Assembly: GCA_032622095.1 (NCBI GenBank)
Contig: CP136067.1
Span: forward strand, 91,878,707-91,942,706
DNA length: 64,000 nucleotides
Source: Siphonodentalium dalli
Lineage: Eukaryota > Mollusca > Scaphopoda > Gadilida > Siphonodentaliidae
Direction of reading: 5' to 3'
Below are positions 10,190 through 21,632 of the stretch, in pieces. Every line of letters begins with the position of its first letter. Position 1 is the first letter of the stretch. A model generated the notes under the pieces. It was not told the DNA's origin and did not search any database. It saw nothing but the letters and a program-made list of their open reading frames with translations. Both the position numbers and the translations under genes were made by a program.

Positions 10190-12655
10190 TTATCAAAATC
10201 CATCAAGAAAATCACGGATAACCACTACAAGGAAGTTCTGCTAGCCGGAGACTTCAACTGTCCTGACATAAACTGGGATATTCCAAATGCGCCAACAGAT
10301 TGTCCTGACTACCAGACTATGACTAAATGCCAGCTCACCCAAATACACAGAGATGCTACGAGAAAGAGAAGAATATGCTTGATCTAGTATTCACATCAAA
10401 CCCCGGCCACACTTGTCAGGTCATCTACAAGCGTGCCAGGCATATCAGACCATGCAATGATTGTCACAGATATAGACGTAAAACCACACTACCTACACAC
10501 ACCACCTAGGAAGTGCTATATCTTCAGCAAGGCATCATGGGGAGATCTACGGTATGAAGCCTCCTTAGCATCTGCAAACATCTACCACGAGAAGAGCCAA
10601 GGTAGGAACGTAAACGAGCTATGGAATATATTTAAAGACAACATCAAGGCCTCCATGGAGAAACATATTCCATCTAAAACAATCCAGTTCACAAACAAAC
10701 CTCCTTGGCTGACGACCAAAGAAAAACGAATGCTTCGGAAAAGAGCACGTCTGTACAAAAAAGCAAGGAAAACAAACAGATGGGACCAGTACAGATCATA
10801 CCAAAAAGAGTGCAAGAAACAACTTAGGAAAGCTGAATGGGATTACACCAACACAATGATACAGGACTCTTTAGACAAAAGAGACACCAAACCATTCTGG
10901 CGTTATATCAAATCCAAGAAGAAAGACTCAATTGGAGTAGCGCCCCTCCTCTCTAAGGGAAAACTGGTAAACGATAGTCAGGAGAAAGCAGAAATTTTGG
11001 TGAACCAATTTCAATCTGTGTTTACCAAGGACAAGACTGGCCCAGTGATGACAACGAACAAGCACATCCCAAATACCATCAAATCACTGAAAATCAATCG
11101 GGATGGGGTGACAAAGCTTCTGAAAGAGATAAACCCCGGAAAGGCATCCGGCCCTGACGATCTACCCAACCGCGTCTTGAAAGAATGTGCAGAGGAACTG
11201 AGTCCTGGACTAACAGCCATCTTCCAGCTCTCCATCGACACTGGAATGCTGCCGAATGACTGGAGAAACGCCAACATATCTTCTGTCTTCAAAAAAGGGG
11301 ACAAACATCAACCAGAGAACTACAGGCCAGTGTCATTAACATCAGTATCATGCAAAATCCTCGAACACATAATATGCAAGCACATCATGAAACATCTAGA
11401 AGAAAATAAAGTCCTCACCCACCTCAACCATGGATTTCGATCAGGACATTCATGTGAAACACAGCTACTGACAACAACCAACGACCTTCTAAAAAACTTC
11501 AATGCCAGTAAACAAACAGATCTGATAATACTGGACTTTTCAAAGGCATTTGATACAGTTCCACACAACAAGCTGCTATACAAACTGGAAGAATACGGTA
11601 TAAGAGGGCAACTACATACATGGCTAACATCCTTCCTCACCAAAAGAAAAATGAAAGTAGTACCGTACTTGAAGGCCACAGTTCGACCGAGGTAGACGTG
11701 GACTCCGGAGTACCGCAGGGAAAATTATTGGGGCCTCTCCTGTTCCTTTGCCATATTAATGACTTACCGGACACAGTGTCATCAACAGTACGTCTCTTCG
11801 CAGATGACTGTCTGCTATACAGACAAATAAACTCCATCAAAGACCAGGTCGATCATACTCCAACACGACTTAAAGAGCCTTGAGACATGGGCAAAAAACT
11901 GCATGGGGCATGACATTCAACGCCAAAAAATGCTACGTGATGAGTCTAAAAGGAAAACACAGCAAATACTACACGCTGGATGGCGAAATACTCAGCCAAG
12001 TCAACACCAACCCATATCTTGGTATCCAGATTTATAAAGACCTGAAATGGACATCACAGGTGAACAACACGGCCAAGAAAGCTATAGTGCCACACTCGGT
12101 TTTCTCAGTATAAATCTGAAGTTTGTGCCAGAAAAATCCAAGAGAACTGCCTACATATCATTAGTAAGATCAATAATGGACTATGGTAGTATGGAGCTAT
12201 AGTTTGGTACCCCTACCAGCAGAAAAATATAGATCTCCTTGAAAAGATTCAACGAAAGGCAGCAAGATTCATCACTGGAGACTACGGGTCAAGAGAAGAG
12301 GGCAGCATGACGAGAATGTTGAAAGAACAACAATTACCGGTACCAACACTACATGCTCGTCGAAAAACACAGCGCCTGACCTACTTTTATAAGGTGGCAG
12401 AGGGTCTGGTACCGGCTATACAAACAAACAACTTCCTAACTAAGGCTAATTAAGGCAAGGAGGAGAATCAAACCAAAACAATTCAAGGACCATCAAACAA
12501 CAAATATCCTTGAGAGGAGAGAGACGAACAATAATAAGTGCTTTGAAATACCATCAACGTCCTGTGACCAGTACAAACATTCATTCTTTGTGGACACAGC
12601 AGTGTACTGGAACAAATTACACCAAGACGTTGTTGCACTAAACATACCAGAATAA
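10190..12655 (+). pseudogene. LINE ORF: endonuclease C-terminus and reverse transcriptase, broken
   Basis: Endonuclease ends with GDFNCPD and the SDH motif (PGISDHAM, about 10435); between them the frame slips once and returns (about 10365-10410). Reverse transcriptase motifs then follow in order: GKASGPDDLP, NYRPVSLTS, LDFSKAFDTVPH (about 11533), GVPQGKLLGPLLFL (about 11707) and the catalytic FADD (11797-11808). Frame changes occur near 11680, near 11850, near 11900 and after 12110, and a TAA interrupts the tail near 12452. The C-terminus reads YKHSFF..WN and ends near 12655, as in CR1 relatives. Confidence 0.85.
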
Positions 12656-12850
12656 TTCGCAGCTGCGCTATCAGAAACATCTGCAGCAGCTGTTGGCGCC
12701 GCGCAATAACATCGCCCACCGCCCGTCCTATCATACCAAATTGGTTACTTGGACGTATTCATCCAGATCCAGACTGCAGACTCAATAACTTTTCAGTAAA
12801 CTATGTATTCACTAGCTATTGTTACATTGTTCTATTTTGATCTCCGCTGC

Positions 12851-13094
12851 TTGAAACCACTTTTTCAAACGCCTTTAGATATCGACATGATTGAAACATA
12901 TTTATTATTTTTGGCGGGTATAATTTGATGATTTCTTATCATATCGCTACCAATCGTCTTTTCGATAACGTTAACTCTTGCATGAGATTTTCGGTTAGCT
13001 TTAGCCAGATAATGATCGATAATCTCAGTTAACGCCAGCATTGGCTTCTGTAAGGACTCACTACAATTACAAATAGACCTACACTACAGTTAAA
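12851..13094. other. spacer upstream of the zinc-finger gene
   Basis: This short gap should hold the promoter or 5' leader of the zinc-finger gene. It contains CAGTTAAC and GTTAACT words, but I cannot point to a convincing TATA box or initiator. Nothing else was recognised. Confidence 0.3.
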
Positions 13095-14192
13095 ATGTAT
13101 GTCGTGGATGAACCGTCGAATTCAACAATGGATATTGCAGACAATAAGAATAACCATAAGCGTGCTCCTTCATATCAGTGCGATATATGCTCGAAAAATT
13201 ACATCACATCTACATATTTGCGGTCACATAAGAGAATGATACACGCTGGTGATTGCCCATATCAATGTGATGTGTGCGAAAAATCCTTTATTCAGTCAAG
13301 CAACCTAAAGAATCATAGGAGGATCCATACTGGTGCTCGCCCGTATCAATGTGATGTGTGCGAAAAATTCTTTATTCAGTCAAGCAACCTGAAGAATCAT
13401 AAGAGGATCCACACTGGTGCTCGCCCGTATCAATGTGATGTGTGCGAAAAATCATTTGCTCACTCGGGTGACCTGACGAAACATAACAGGATCCACACTG
13501 GTGATCGCCCATATAAATGTGATGTGTGCGATAAATCATTTGCTCAGTCGAGTATCCTGGTGAATCATAAGATGATCCACACGGGAGATCGCCGGTATCA
13601 ATGTGATTTGTGCGAAAAATCATTTGCTCACTCGAGTGACCTGACGAAACATAACAGGATCCACACTGGTGATCGCCCATATAAATGTGATGTGTGCGAT
13701 AAATCATTTGCTAAGTCGAGTATCCTGGCGAATCATAAGATGATCCACACGGGAGATCGCCGGTATCAATGTGATGTATGCGGGAAATCATTTACGGGGT
13801 CGAGTTACCTGATGAAACATAAGATGATCCACACTGGAGATAGCCCGTATCAATGTGATTTGTGCGAGAAATCATTTGTTCAGTTGAGTACCCTGACGAT
13901 TCATAAGAGGATCCACACGGGAGATCGTCCATATCATTGTGATGTCTGCACGAAATCATTTACTTCGTCTAGTAGCGTGACGAAACATAAGATGATCCAC
14001 ACGGGGGATCGACCGTATCGGTGTGATATGTGCGATAAATCATTTACTCGGTCGAATGAACTGCATAATCATAAGAGGATCCACACTGGAGATCGCCCGT
14101 ATCAGTGTGATGTGTGCGGGAAATCATTTGCTCAGTCGGGTAACCTGACTTATCATAAGAGGTCCCACACGGGAGATCGCCCGTACCAATGA
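13095..14192 (+). CDS. C2H2 zinc-finger protein, 12 fingers, intronless
   Basis: The frame encodes 365 residues. A 26-residue acidic/basic N-terminus with no KRAB, BTB or SCAN signature is followed by 12 fingers: finger 1 at residues 27-55 (H-x4-H variant), then eleven exact 28-residue modules from residue 56, joined by HTGDRPY or HTGARPY linkers. Every finger has both Cys and both His. Putative contact residues vary between fingers, as expected for a sequence-specific DNA-binding protein of the nucleus. Fingers 4-5 and 6-7 are near-identical pairs, a recent 168-bp duplication (13428-13595 and 13596-13763). The frame stops inside a 13th finger. Start: first ATG at 13095; Met12 (13128) is possible. 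Target and function are unknown. Confidence 0.8.
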   Translation: MYVVDEPSNSTMDIADNKNNHKRAPSYQCDICSKNYITSTYLRSHKRMIHAGDCPYQCDVCEKSFIQSSNLKNHRRIHTGARPYQCDVCEKFFIQSSNLKNHKRIHTGARPYQCDVCEKSFAHSGDLTKHNRIHTGDRPYKCDVCDKSFAQSSILVNHKMIHTGDRRYQCDLCEKSFAHSSDLTKHNRIHTGDRPYKCDVCDKSFAKSSILANHKMIHTGDRRYQCDVCGKSFTGSSYLMKHKMIHTGDSPYQCDLCEKSFVQLSTLTIHKRIHTGDRPYHCDVCTKSFTSSSSVTKHKMIHTGDRPYRCDMCDKSFTRSNELHNHKRIHTGDRPYQCDVCGKSFAQSGNLTYHKRSHTGDRPYQ

Positions 14193-14297
14193 CATGTGTG
14201 CCATAAATCATTTACTGAGTCGAGTCACCTTACGAAACATAAGACGATCCACACACTGAAAATACAGTTCAAAATGTCTACTAAACACGTTGAGTAA
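14190..14297 (+). pseudogene. 13th zinc finger beyond a premature stop
   Basis: After YQ the codon expected to be the first finger Cys is TGA (14190-14192). Frame and spacing are kept beyond it: HVC, KSFTES, LTKHKTIH, then a tail of about 13 residues ending at TAA 14295-14297. The ancestral protein was therefore probably about 35 residues longer. The change corresponds to TGTGAT becoming TGACAT at the Cys-Asp position. Whether the shortened protein still works is unknown; 12 fingers remain intact. Confidence 0.75.
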
Positions 14298-14299
14298 TA

Positions 14300-15400
14300 A
14301 TTTGTTGAGCAGTTTGTATTCAGCGGTTGCGTAACCAATACTCGACATTGACAAATCAGGATATCGGTTTCGGATTTAATCAATATGTAGATTAAAATTT
14401 TTAGGAACTTATCTTTATCTATATATCCATCCATTTAGGATAACCTAAAGTAAAAACATTGTGGTATGTGCATATATACATCAGCTAAGGGGGGAAACGA
14501 CATTTATGTTCAAAATGCCATAAGCATTTTTGTTTCAGGAGTGGTCTATGCAGACACATCAAATCCTGCATTGATTATACATAAGACGTTAAAGTGACAC
14601 AACAATCTTCACCAATATACCCCGATTGACTGAAGCAATAATATATATATATACGGCGGAATCCCGCAGATAACTATTTTTAGCCACAATTCCAATCCGC
14701 GCGATCTGATTGGTCGGCGACCTTTCGTCACCAATTTGATACGATTGTTTTACGACTTGGGAATAATAAATCCACTCTCATTCTCAAGACGAAGTAAATT
14801 AATTAAAACCTAGTTAGAACGTATATTTGAATTAGATTATCAGAGTTTTAATTCGGTGTATGGTGCGTTGAATGGGAATGTTGGGTCGTCACATATTAAT
14901 TCAACGATTATTGAGTCATTATTGGCAATTTATTGCCTGGAAAATTGGTCAAAACTCGTTTCGAATAAGTTCGTGTGTTGTTGACATTGTAATTGAATAT
15001 TGTCAACAGCGGGAATTCTCAGCCTGATGACCAAGAAGCCGAGTGACTTGGGTCTTAATGGGACCTGTTGGAGAACCAATCGTTCAAACACGCAGATTTA
15101 AAAAAAACAGTGTGGGTACTGGGTAGATAGCGTCAGACAAATGTACATGTAGCAAGTGCAATTTGACACTGAAATGTACCAAGCTATATATGCATGCCAT
15201 GTATGGCTTTGGATTGGACTGGCTGCATTAGGCCTACACTGACTACATACAGGCCCTGCAGATTCAAATTCAACAAGTCTCAACAGTGACCCGTATAGTA
15301 TTAAAATGACTAATTTCAAAATGTGTGGCCCAATATTAGATATATTTTTTTTGTTGGGGGAAGTGTAGATCATGCCATGAATGATCTCTACTCTGGGTAA
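14300..15400. other. no gene seen; AT-rich spacer
   Basis: Holds a short TA run (about 14641-14654) and unremarkable sequence. No exon, hairpin or repeat shared with other parts of the window was recognised up to the start of F2. Confidence 0.45.
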
Positions 15401-15407
15401 TATGATT

Positions 15408-16658
15408 ATGAGAGGCCACATTCACATTTATATTGAATTGCGCTTAAGCAAAATTTATTGCACTTAAGGGCAAACGATTGTGCATAAGTGCGATAAAATA
15501 TTGTGCTTAAGTACAAATATGGCATTCATGCTTAAGCATTATGAGTTGCACTTAAGCATGATTAATTGCGCTCAAGTTCAATTAATTGTAACTACTATCT
15601 AACCTACCCATAAAATATTAATTGTCATAACCTGGAGTATCGCCTAGCATCACAAGAATAGCATGTGCTAATTTTAACCTTTTTAAATAAGCCTAGTACA
15701 GTTACCTCTAACTCTATGTGTGCAACAATCAAAGATAATCCATAATGTCATATAATTATCAGCATTCCTTATATCAAAAAAATGGATGTCTCCTCTATTA
15801 TGTTTTAATATAATTTTTTAAAAGAATTTTTGCACAGATTTGGGCCATAGCTATGGTCATATAGCAAGAATGTGGTGTCACTGTATGAGGGTTTGCTCAC
15901 TTCATATGGTGTACTTATTGACTTAAATCGGGTGAAAAACCCTAAATATTGTCATATTATCAGCATCCCTGTCCCAAAAATATGTGTTTCATTCCGGGAG
16001 CTTTGGTGTCTCACTCCTCGAGCTCTGGTAGTTTTATTAAATCAGTGTCTCTTGCACAGATCTATAGTATGTCCATGTCATAAACTGTAGCGCGAATATG
16101 GTGTCACTGAGGACCTGCTTCCCTCATATGGTGCACATGTATATATACTCGAAAATCATAGTTGCCCCAACTAATACAGAAGTCAATGCTATCACGAATT
16201 GCCTGAACTAAAACAGAAGGTAATGCTATCGCGAGTCTACCATATCAATAAAGAACTTAGACTTGCTCCCTACCCATCCAAACTAATGAAAACAAGAGGT
16301 GATACATGTATGTCAGTAAGAACTAAGGTTGAGTTATGGATAAACCTATTTATTCACCAGGGGTGTTTTATATAATAGTTACATTTAACGATGAAATGCG
16401 CTTAAGATTAGCCAATTGATTGCGCACAGCAAGATTGATTGCGCTTAAGCACAAATAATTATGTTTTCAAGAACAAATTACTATGCTTAAGCGCAATCGA
16501 CTGCACTTAAGATCAATGATTGCGCTTAAGAACAATGATAAGTTCAAGTAATTCTGCTTAAGTGTAATTATTTATGCTTAAGTGCAATTAATTGCGCTCA
16601 AGTGCAATTAATTCCGCTTAAGCGCACTTCATTACTAAATGGCAATTTGGCCTCCCAG
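15408..16658. mobile_element. F2: old hAT-like non-autonomous element
   Basis: Ends match the F-family terminus (about ATGAGAGGCCACATTCAC here; the right end reads CAATTTGGCCTCCCAG). Next to both ends are arrays of CTTAAGC-centred palindromes joined by AATTAATTG spacers (15435-15600, 16385-16630). The interior is the reverse complement of the interior of F1, including a cattle of shared phrases around 15868-16080, so both are copies of one element. No intact target duplication is seen. No transposase frame is present. Confidence 0.65.
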
Positions 16659-16693
16659 AGGCTAATGCCTTTAGAAATCATATTGTACCAGTG

Positions 16694-17088
16694 AAAAACC
16701 TGGGAACTTTTTGAGGTTTTGATAGGGACCCTTATAAAGCTGAAAAAATAACACGGGAATATATTTCTTTGTTAATACCTGTCGCTTAACAGTTTATTCA
16801 TAAGTATGCGAAAGTGCCAGATCGAGATGACATTATTTAACAGACTTGATGGGTGAGTTTGCTATGCGCACTTACAATCATGGAATTTCTCCAGGGTAAT
16901 TAATTCAGTGTTTTTGTGATATCAGCTCACTAAAGCCACAAAAAGCATGCATTTTTGAACTGGGACCACCCCATACTTTGAAGTTGATTATCGAGGAACA
17001 ATTATAAACAAAGAAATATGTTCCCTGCCTTGTTTGTTCAATGTTATAAAGTTCCCTATCAAAACATAAAAAAGTTCCCAAGTTTTGT
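16694..17088. repeat. inverted-repeat element, about 395 bp
   Basis: The left arm (AAACCTGGGAACTTTTTGAG, then GTTTTGATAGGGA and TTATAAAG) is repeated in inverted form at the right (CCCTATCAAAAC, AAGTTCCCAAGTTTT). An internal AACAAAGAAATAT/ATATTTCTTTGTT pair continues the stem. It is a MITE-like hairpin, probably old. Target duplication was not determined. Confidence 0.55.
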
Positions 17089-17890
17089 TCTGATTGAATA
17101 AGATCTCTACAGGCTCTAAGCAGAGTAAAGATTCATGGCATGATCTAGGGGAGGGGGTTTCTTCAATTTCAACTAGATAGCTCCAGGTTGTTGACCCAAC
17201 ATTCAACAATAATTTAAACAAGGACTAAATCATGCCAGAAGCTGGGGTTTGTCCCACAAAAATATTCATGATTGCCAATTACTCAATTAATAAATTCAAT
17301 TGCAAGTCTATCACAGCTAGTGACAGTCAATTGTGATATTCAGTTATTAACAGACTTTTTAATTATATTAAATTTAATTCATTAGTGAAAATTCATAGAT
17401 GTGTTAAGTACCTTATTAATAAATCATTCAATATAAGTCTTCTTAAATATATCTCTTCATGATATTGATGATGTCCCTCCCTCCCATGGCAGACCCCAGA
17501 CTCCTATTCTGAATACTAATAACAAATAGGTGATTTTTCTGTGTACCAGCAGGTACCAGATAAGAAAATATGGATAGTGACAATGGAGTGAAATCTCCTG
17601 GAACTGTATGATATATCTCACTGAGAATAATTGTCATTGAGCATCAAATTGATTATTTTTTTGTCAAAATGACATATTTTGATATTATTCAGTCTCATAC
17701 TCCTTGATGAGCTGGAGTTATGGACAATACTTCAGCAGCAAAAATGTAATTATTTTCATATTTATAATAGTGTGAAATAACCATGGCTTCTATCCTATAT
17801 TTGTTGTATCCGGTACTCATGATTCACCTCTGTTATGCATGATTTATGGCAGGTGCTAGTACATGTATACCATCAGTAGTCACAGTAATC
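17089..17890. other. no gene seen
   Basis: AT-rich sequence without a supported exon. Short frames on the minus strand (16988-17221, 17443-17637) have no motif. A few AATTG-rich strips near 17270-17400 could be decayed F-family sequence but are too diverged to call. Confidence 0.4.
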
Positions 17891-17896
17891 AAACTA

Positions 17897-18003
17897 CAGT
17901 AATGCCCTAATTAGTCGACTCCATAACCACAGCAGAATTATGGGTAACTTTTCAGGATTTAGTCGGAAATATGGCTTGTTGCCATTCATCGGAAATCTCT
18001 CCC
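17897..18003. mobile_element. M-family half copy
   Basis: Begins with CAGTAATGCCCTAA and follows the left half of the M palindrome (CCACAGCAGAATTATGGGT, then GGCTTGTTGCCATTCATCGG), then leaves the family near the point where the hairpin should turn. It lies about 90 bp before a full copy and is probably a deletion derivative. Confidence 0.65.
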
Positions 18004-18092
18004 ATATAATAATGAAGTGGCAGTGTCTCAGAAACAGAATATTAATTTGATTTGGCTTTACTAAACTCAGCAGAACCACCACCATCATAATA

Positions 18093-18270
18093 CAGTAATG
18101 CCCTAAATAATTGACTCCTTAACCACAGCCGAATTATGGGTAACTTTTCAGCATTTAGTCGAAAATATGGCTTTCCGATGAATGGCAACAAGCCATATTT
18201 CCAACTAAATCCTGAAAAGTTACCCATAATTCTGCTGTGGTTAAGCAGTCAATTAATTAGGGCATTACTG
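18093..18270. mobile_element. M1: palindromic Tc1/mariner-like MITE
   Basis: A near-perfect palindrome with CAGTAATGCCC at the left and GGGCATTACTG at the right, flanked by TA on both sides. The arms share the family sequence (ACAGC-GAATTATGGGTAAC and AATATGGC), and the loop has lost part of its centre compared with M5 and M6. TA target duplication and palindromic termini suggest mobilisation by a Tc1/mariner-type transposase; none is encoded. Confidence 0.75.
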
Positions 18271-18367
18271 TATGTGGTTCATTTATGAGACAAAATACCA
18301 AACCTGGAGGGTCGGAACTAAAACTAATTACAACAAAAAATGTCTATTTAGGAATAAAATCAATTAA

Positions 18368-18655
18368 CCCTTTCATTATGGGAGCAGCATTCACCCTTCC
18401 ATGATTGGAGCATTGGAAATATTGCAAAAAAAACATGTGCTAATGCATTCTCTTATATATGGTAGTTTCCAGTAGGGATCCTAGAATATGTAAGAGAATA
18501 CATTACATTGGCCTCACAATATTTACCTTGACCTTGTAAGCCAGTGCATTCTCTTATATATGTGAGGCTACCTAGTATGGTATCTGCAAATATAAGGGAA
18601 TGCACTGGCACATGATTCATTGCTCCACCAGCGCAGTTCCCATCAAGAAATGGTT
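18368..18655. mobile_element. TTAA-type hairpin repeat (CCCTTTCAT family), degenerate
   Basis: Starts with TTAA then CCCTTTCATTATGGGAGC and contains inverted pairs of ATTCTCTTATATATG/CATATATAAGAGAAT. A decayed right end lies near 18655. It belongs with the better preserved elements at 45109-45166 and 45999-46375, which have TTAA on both sides. Confidence 0.5.
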
Positions 18656-18719
18656 ATATTATATATTCGAGTCTCCAAAGTCCTTCCAACTGCATGTTTT
18701 GTAGATTTTATTTTCCTGC

Positions 18720-19000
18720 TTTACAGAAGAAATTTAATCATTTACAAATTTCCGGATTCACTAAAGATGGATTATCTCTTCCTCTAACATGTGTTGTATA
18801 GTCTACTGGTTATAAAATAATAAAAATAAGCCGGAGATACCATTAAAATACTGGAAATTGATTGTATACTATTATAATACTAATTGATAGAAGTGTTTCC
18901 AGGCAAGGGCTTCGATTCATATTTATTATGTTATACACAGGAAACTATAAAATAATTGTTACAGAAAGAGATAATTATTAATCCATCTGTAAGAGTAAGG
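18720..19000. repeat. N-family repeat, diverged
   Basis: Shares with 40400-41750 the phrases AAAGATGGATTATCTCTT, GGTTATAAAATAATA, TTGATAGAAG-GTTTCC and the inverted AGAGATAATTATTAATCCATC. It is therefore a hairpin-type copy of the N repeat. It has no coding content. Confidence 0.5.
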
Positions 19001-19295
19001 ATTTTTCAAGTTGTGTGTTTTCAAGAATGGGAGTGTATCACACTGAGCCAAATTCAATATATGGTCAGATATTTCAAAAACTAGAAAAAAAATTAACAGC
19101 TTTTTCATTGTTTTAGTAATTTTCTGACTACAATGTAGATTGTGTACAAAACATGATTTCTTTATTAGTCTATGATGAAGACAAAACTATTTTTGAACAA
19201 ACTGTGTGTTAGACTTACAAACTGAAGGGATTTCCAAACACCTTGTGATGCTATCTTTTTACAATTTAAAGTGTTCTAAGAGGAAAGATTAAATA

Positions 19296-19760
19296 ATTTT
19301 ACACATTTCATGACTGGAGCTTCCTGAAATTTTGCAAAAACACTATACCAATGCATTCTCTTATATATGCCAGTCTCCCATAGGCAGACTCACATATTTA
19401 AGAGAATTCATTGACCTAACAACATTTATCTTGACCATGCAAGCCAGTGCATTCTTTTATATACAAGGTGCCATATGGGAGACCATTATTTAGGATTAAT
19501 CCTTCCATAACTGGAGCTTCATGAATTTTTTGGAAAACCTGTGCCAATGCATTCTCTTATATATGCGAGTCTCCCATAGGATGCCTTGCATATATAAGAG
19601 AATGCATTAAGCTAACAATACTTGTATTGAACTTCTAAGCCAGTGCACTCTCTACTGATTGTTTTTTTCTATTTATGCCCCAACAATTGTTAAACAGACA
19701 AAAATACCAAAAAATGTCATTTTTGGAAAAGTATCAAGACTGAAGGATTAATCTCAGTCA
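19296..19760. repeat. two degenerate CCCTTTCAT-family hairpins
   Basis: Around 19310 and 19500 sequences like TTCATGACTGGAGCTTC and TCCATAACTGGAGCTTC appear, each followed by AATGCATTCTCTTATATATG and its reverse complement. They are old relatives of the TTAA-flanked element at 45999-46375. Confidence 0.5.
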
Positions 19761-19849
19761 TAAGTTAATTTTATTCAACAAAACACCAAAAAAAATTCCA
19801 TGAGAAAAGCAGGGTATATGGATTTAAATTATTTCAATTTGCTCTGATG

Positions 19850-19879
19850 GGGGGGGGGGGGGGGGGGGGGCGGGGGGTA
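19850..19879. repeat. poly-G tract
   Basis: A run of G broken only by one C, followed by TATTAATATATATTC. A second G tract at 32372 is followed by TATTAAT as well. Such runs often vary in length and are hard to sequence, so the exact length is uncertain. Confidence 0.85.
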
Positions 19880-20159
19880 TTAATATATATTCAGACACGT
19901 ATGTTACTTTTTTACCTTTGACCATTTCTGCAATTCACCCAGCCCCGCAACCAATTCCTTTCCCTCTTTACAACTGTTTTCCCCAAGCAGTTTTCAACAC
20001 CCCTCCCCATCTGTCTGTCTGAATATATATGTGGAGATAAATGAGGAAAAAAATATTTTTTTCCTCACAGAAACCCCACTGTGAAAATATTTCAGTGAAT
20101 TTTGTGTTAACTAAAGCTATTGTTCTTGTTTAATATTACAGTTTTCACCACTTTTACAT

Positions 20160-21280
20160 GAAATATTAAAGGGACCGATGCACTCGCAGTGCGGCAGTGG
20201 GTAAAATGTGCAAATATATTTGATAAAAACATCACCTATTAGAAGAACATGGAGAAATAGATAAACTTTGCTCGATTGGCTTAAAGATGGATCATCTCTT
20301 CCTAAAATGTTTTCTATAATTTCTAGGGTATAAAATAATAATGATAAGTCAAGTTGTCAAAGACACCAGTCCAGTAACGCTTCTATCACTTAATATTACA
20401 ACTGATTGATAATCAGTTGGGACAATCTTTTTTTACTATTTTCCTGCTTGCTATGCTCCGAACGTTTCTTCAAGCAGTAAAATGTCACAAATTATTTGTA
20501 GGTATACTAGTATATACCAGAAAATTCAAAATAGAATGAACAGTAATTGATAGAAGCATTTCCGGACATTATTTTATACCCAGGAAAATATATAAAACTT
20601 GTAATAAGAATATATAGACCATCTTTAAACTGTAATCAAAATATGAAACCGAGATTATTTCAAGAGAGGGCACTGATTTTCTAACCTTTCAACTCAATCA
20701 ACCTATATAATTAGGAGGCACAAGTTTGAAGTCATAATCACTGAGTGTATTCTATTTACAACCGAAGGGGTTCAGAAACTTTTTTTTAAAACTCAATATA
20801 CATGTGATTGGTATATACACATGTATGTACTGATAACCTATTTTAGTATGAAATTTTCTCCAGTCTTCATATACGCTATTACCATACGCTTGTGTATATA
20901 TGCATTTTGTTATGAGAGGCCAAAAGTAACAATTATCGGTGAATCACTCATCCATAGAGAAACCAGGTTCATTTTAACTTGAGACTGTCAGGGAGGTGGC
21001 GACGATGTCACAGTGGGGTTGTCTCCCCCCATAACTGTTTCCTTCCAAGTGGCCAGTTTCATACCGGTATAATCTGGATGAATCGTATCATTTAGTATAA
21101 GGTATATTGCAGTCTGATAGATATCCAGACTCGTAAGAAAGAAATGAAACGCGGTTTAATTTTATTTAGACTGGGTCTATTGATATGTTTTTTTTTAAAT
21201 AACGTGAACTTTGTTGTCACAATTTGGGATTTAAAAAAAAAATGTGTCCAATTGGCGCGTTGTCATCAGATAACTTAATA
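20160..21280. repeat. second diverged N-family copy and spacer
   Basis: From about 20270 to 20640 the N-family phrases recur (AAAGATGGATCATCTCTTCC, GGTATAAAATAAT, TTGATAGAAGCATTTCCGGA, ATTTTATACCCAGGAAA). The rest, to 21280, contains no supported gene; GAGAGGCCAAAAG at about 20914 may be a stray F-family end. Confidence 0.45.
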
Positions 21281-21493
21281 TAGTAATGCCCAAAGTAATT
21301 GACCACATAACCACAGCAGAATTATGGGTAATTTTTCAGGATTTAGTTGGAAATATGGCTTGTTGCCATTCATCGGAAAGCTCTCAACGAGAGCTTTCCA
21401 ACGAATAGCAACAAGCCATATTTCCAACTAAATCCTGAATTATTTTCCATAATCCTGGTGTGGTTAAGGGGTCAATTACTTTGGGCATTACTG
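21281..21493. mobile_element. M2: palindromic Tc1/mariner-like MITE
   Basis: The left end is TAGTAATGCCC (one change from the family) and the right end GGGCATTACTG, with TA on either side. The arms pair over about 100 bp and turn at AAGCTCTCAACGAGAGCTT. It is a full-length member of the M family. Confidence 0.8.
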
Positions 21494-21632
21494 TATGTAC
21501 TTTTTCAAAGTATTTTTTCAAAAGGAACGCATGACAGTTGTGGGAAACGACAAAACATGTGGTGAGAAATGGCCAAATATATGGTGCGAAACAACCAAAC
21601 ACGTGGGGCAAAGTGTACGAAACAACAATAGT

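Larger units (their letters stand above)
9256..12850 (+). mobile_element. CR1/L2-like non-LTR retrotransposon (LINE), inactive
   Basis: Reading along the plus strand there is a hydrophobic leader with a 2A-like peptide, a PHD-type zinc finger, an apurinic-type endonuclease, a reverse transcriptase and a C-terminal tail ending near 12655, followed by a noncoding 3' part. This order is known for CR1/L2-group LINEs of marine invertebrates. It starts right beside the end of E1, with in-frame stops upstream of the leader and no start codon, so the 5' end is probably truncated. At least one nonsense codon and several frameshifts make it inactive. The 3' boundary is not defined, as I see no tail repeat. 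Confidence 0.85.

Noticed and set aside
13372-13707. 111-codon minus frame opposite the zinc-finger gene
   Set aside because: It is the antisense shadow of the finger repeats.
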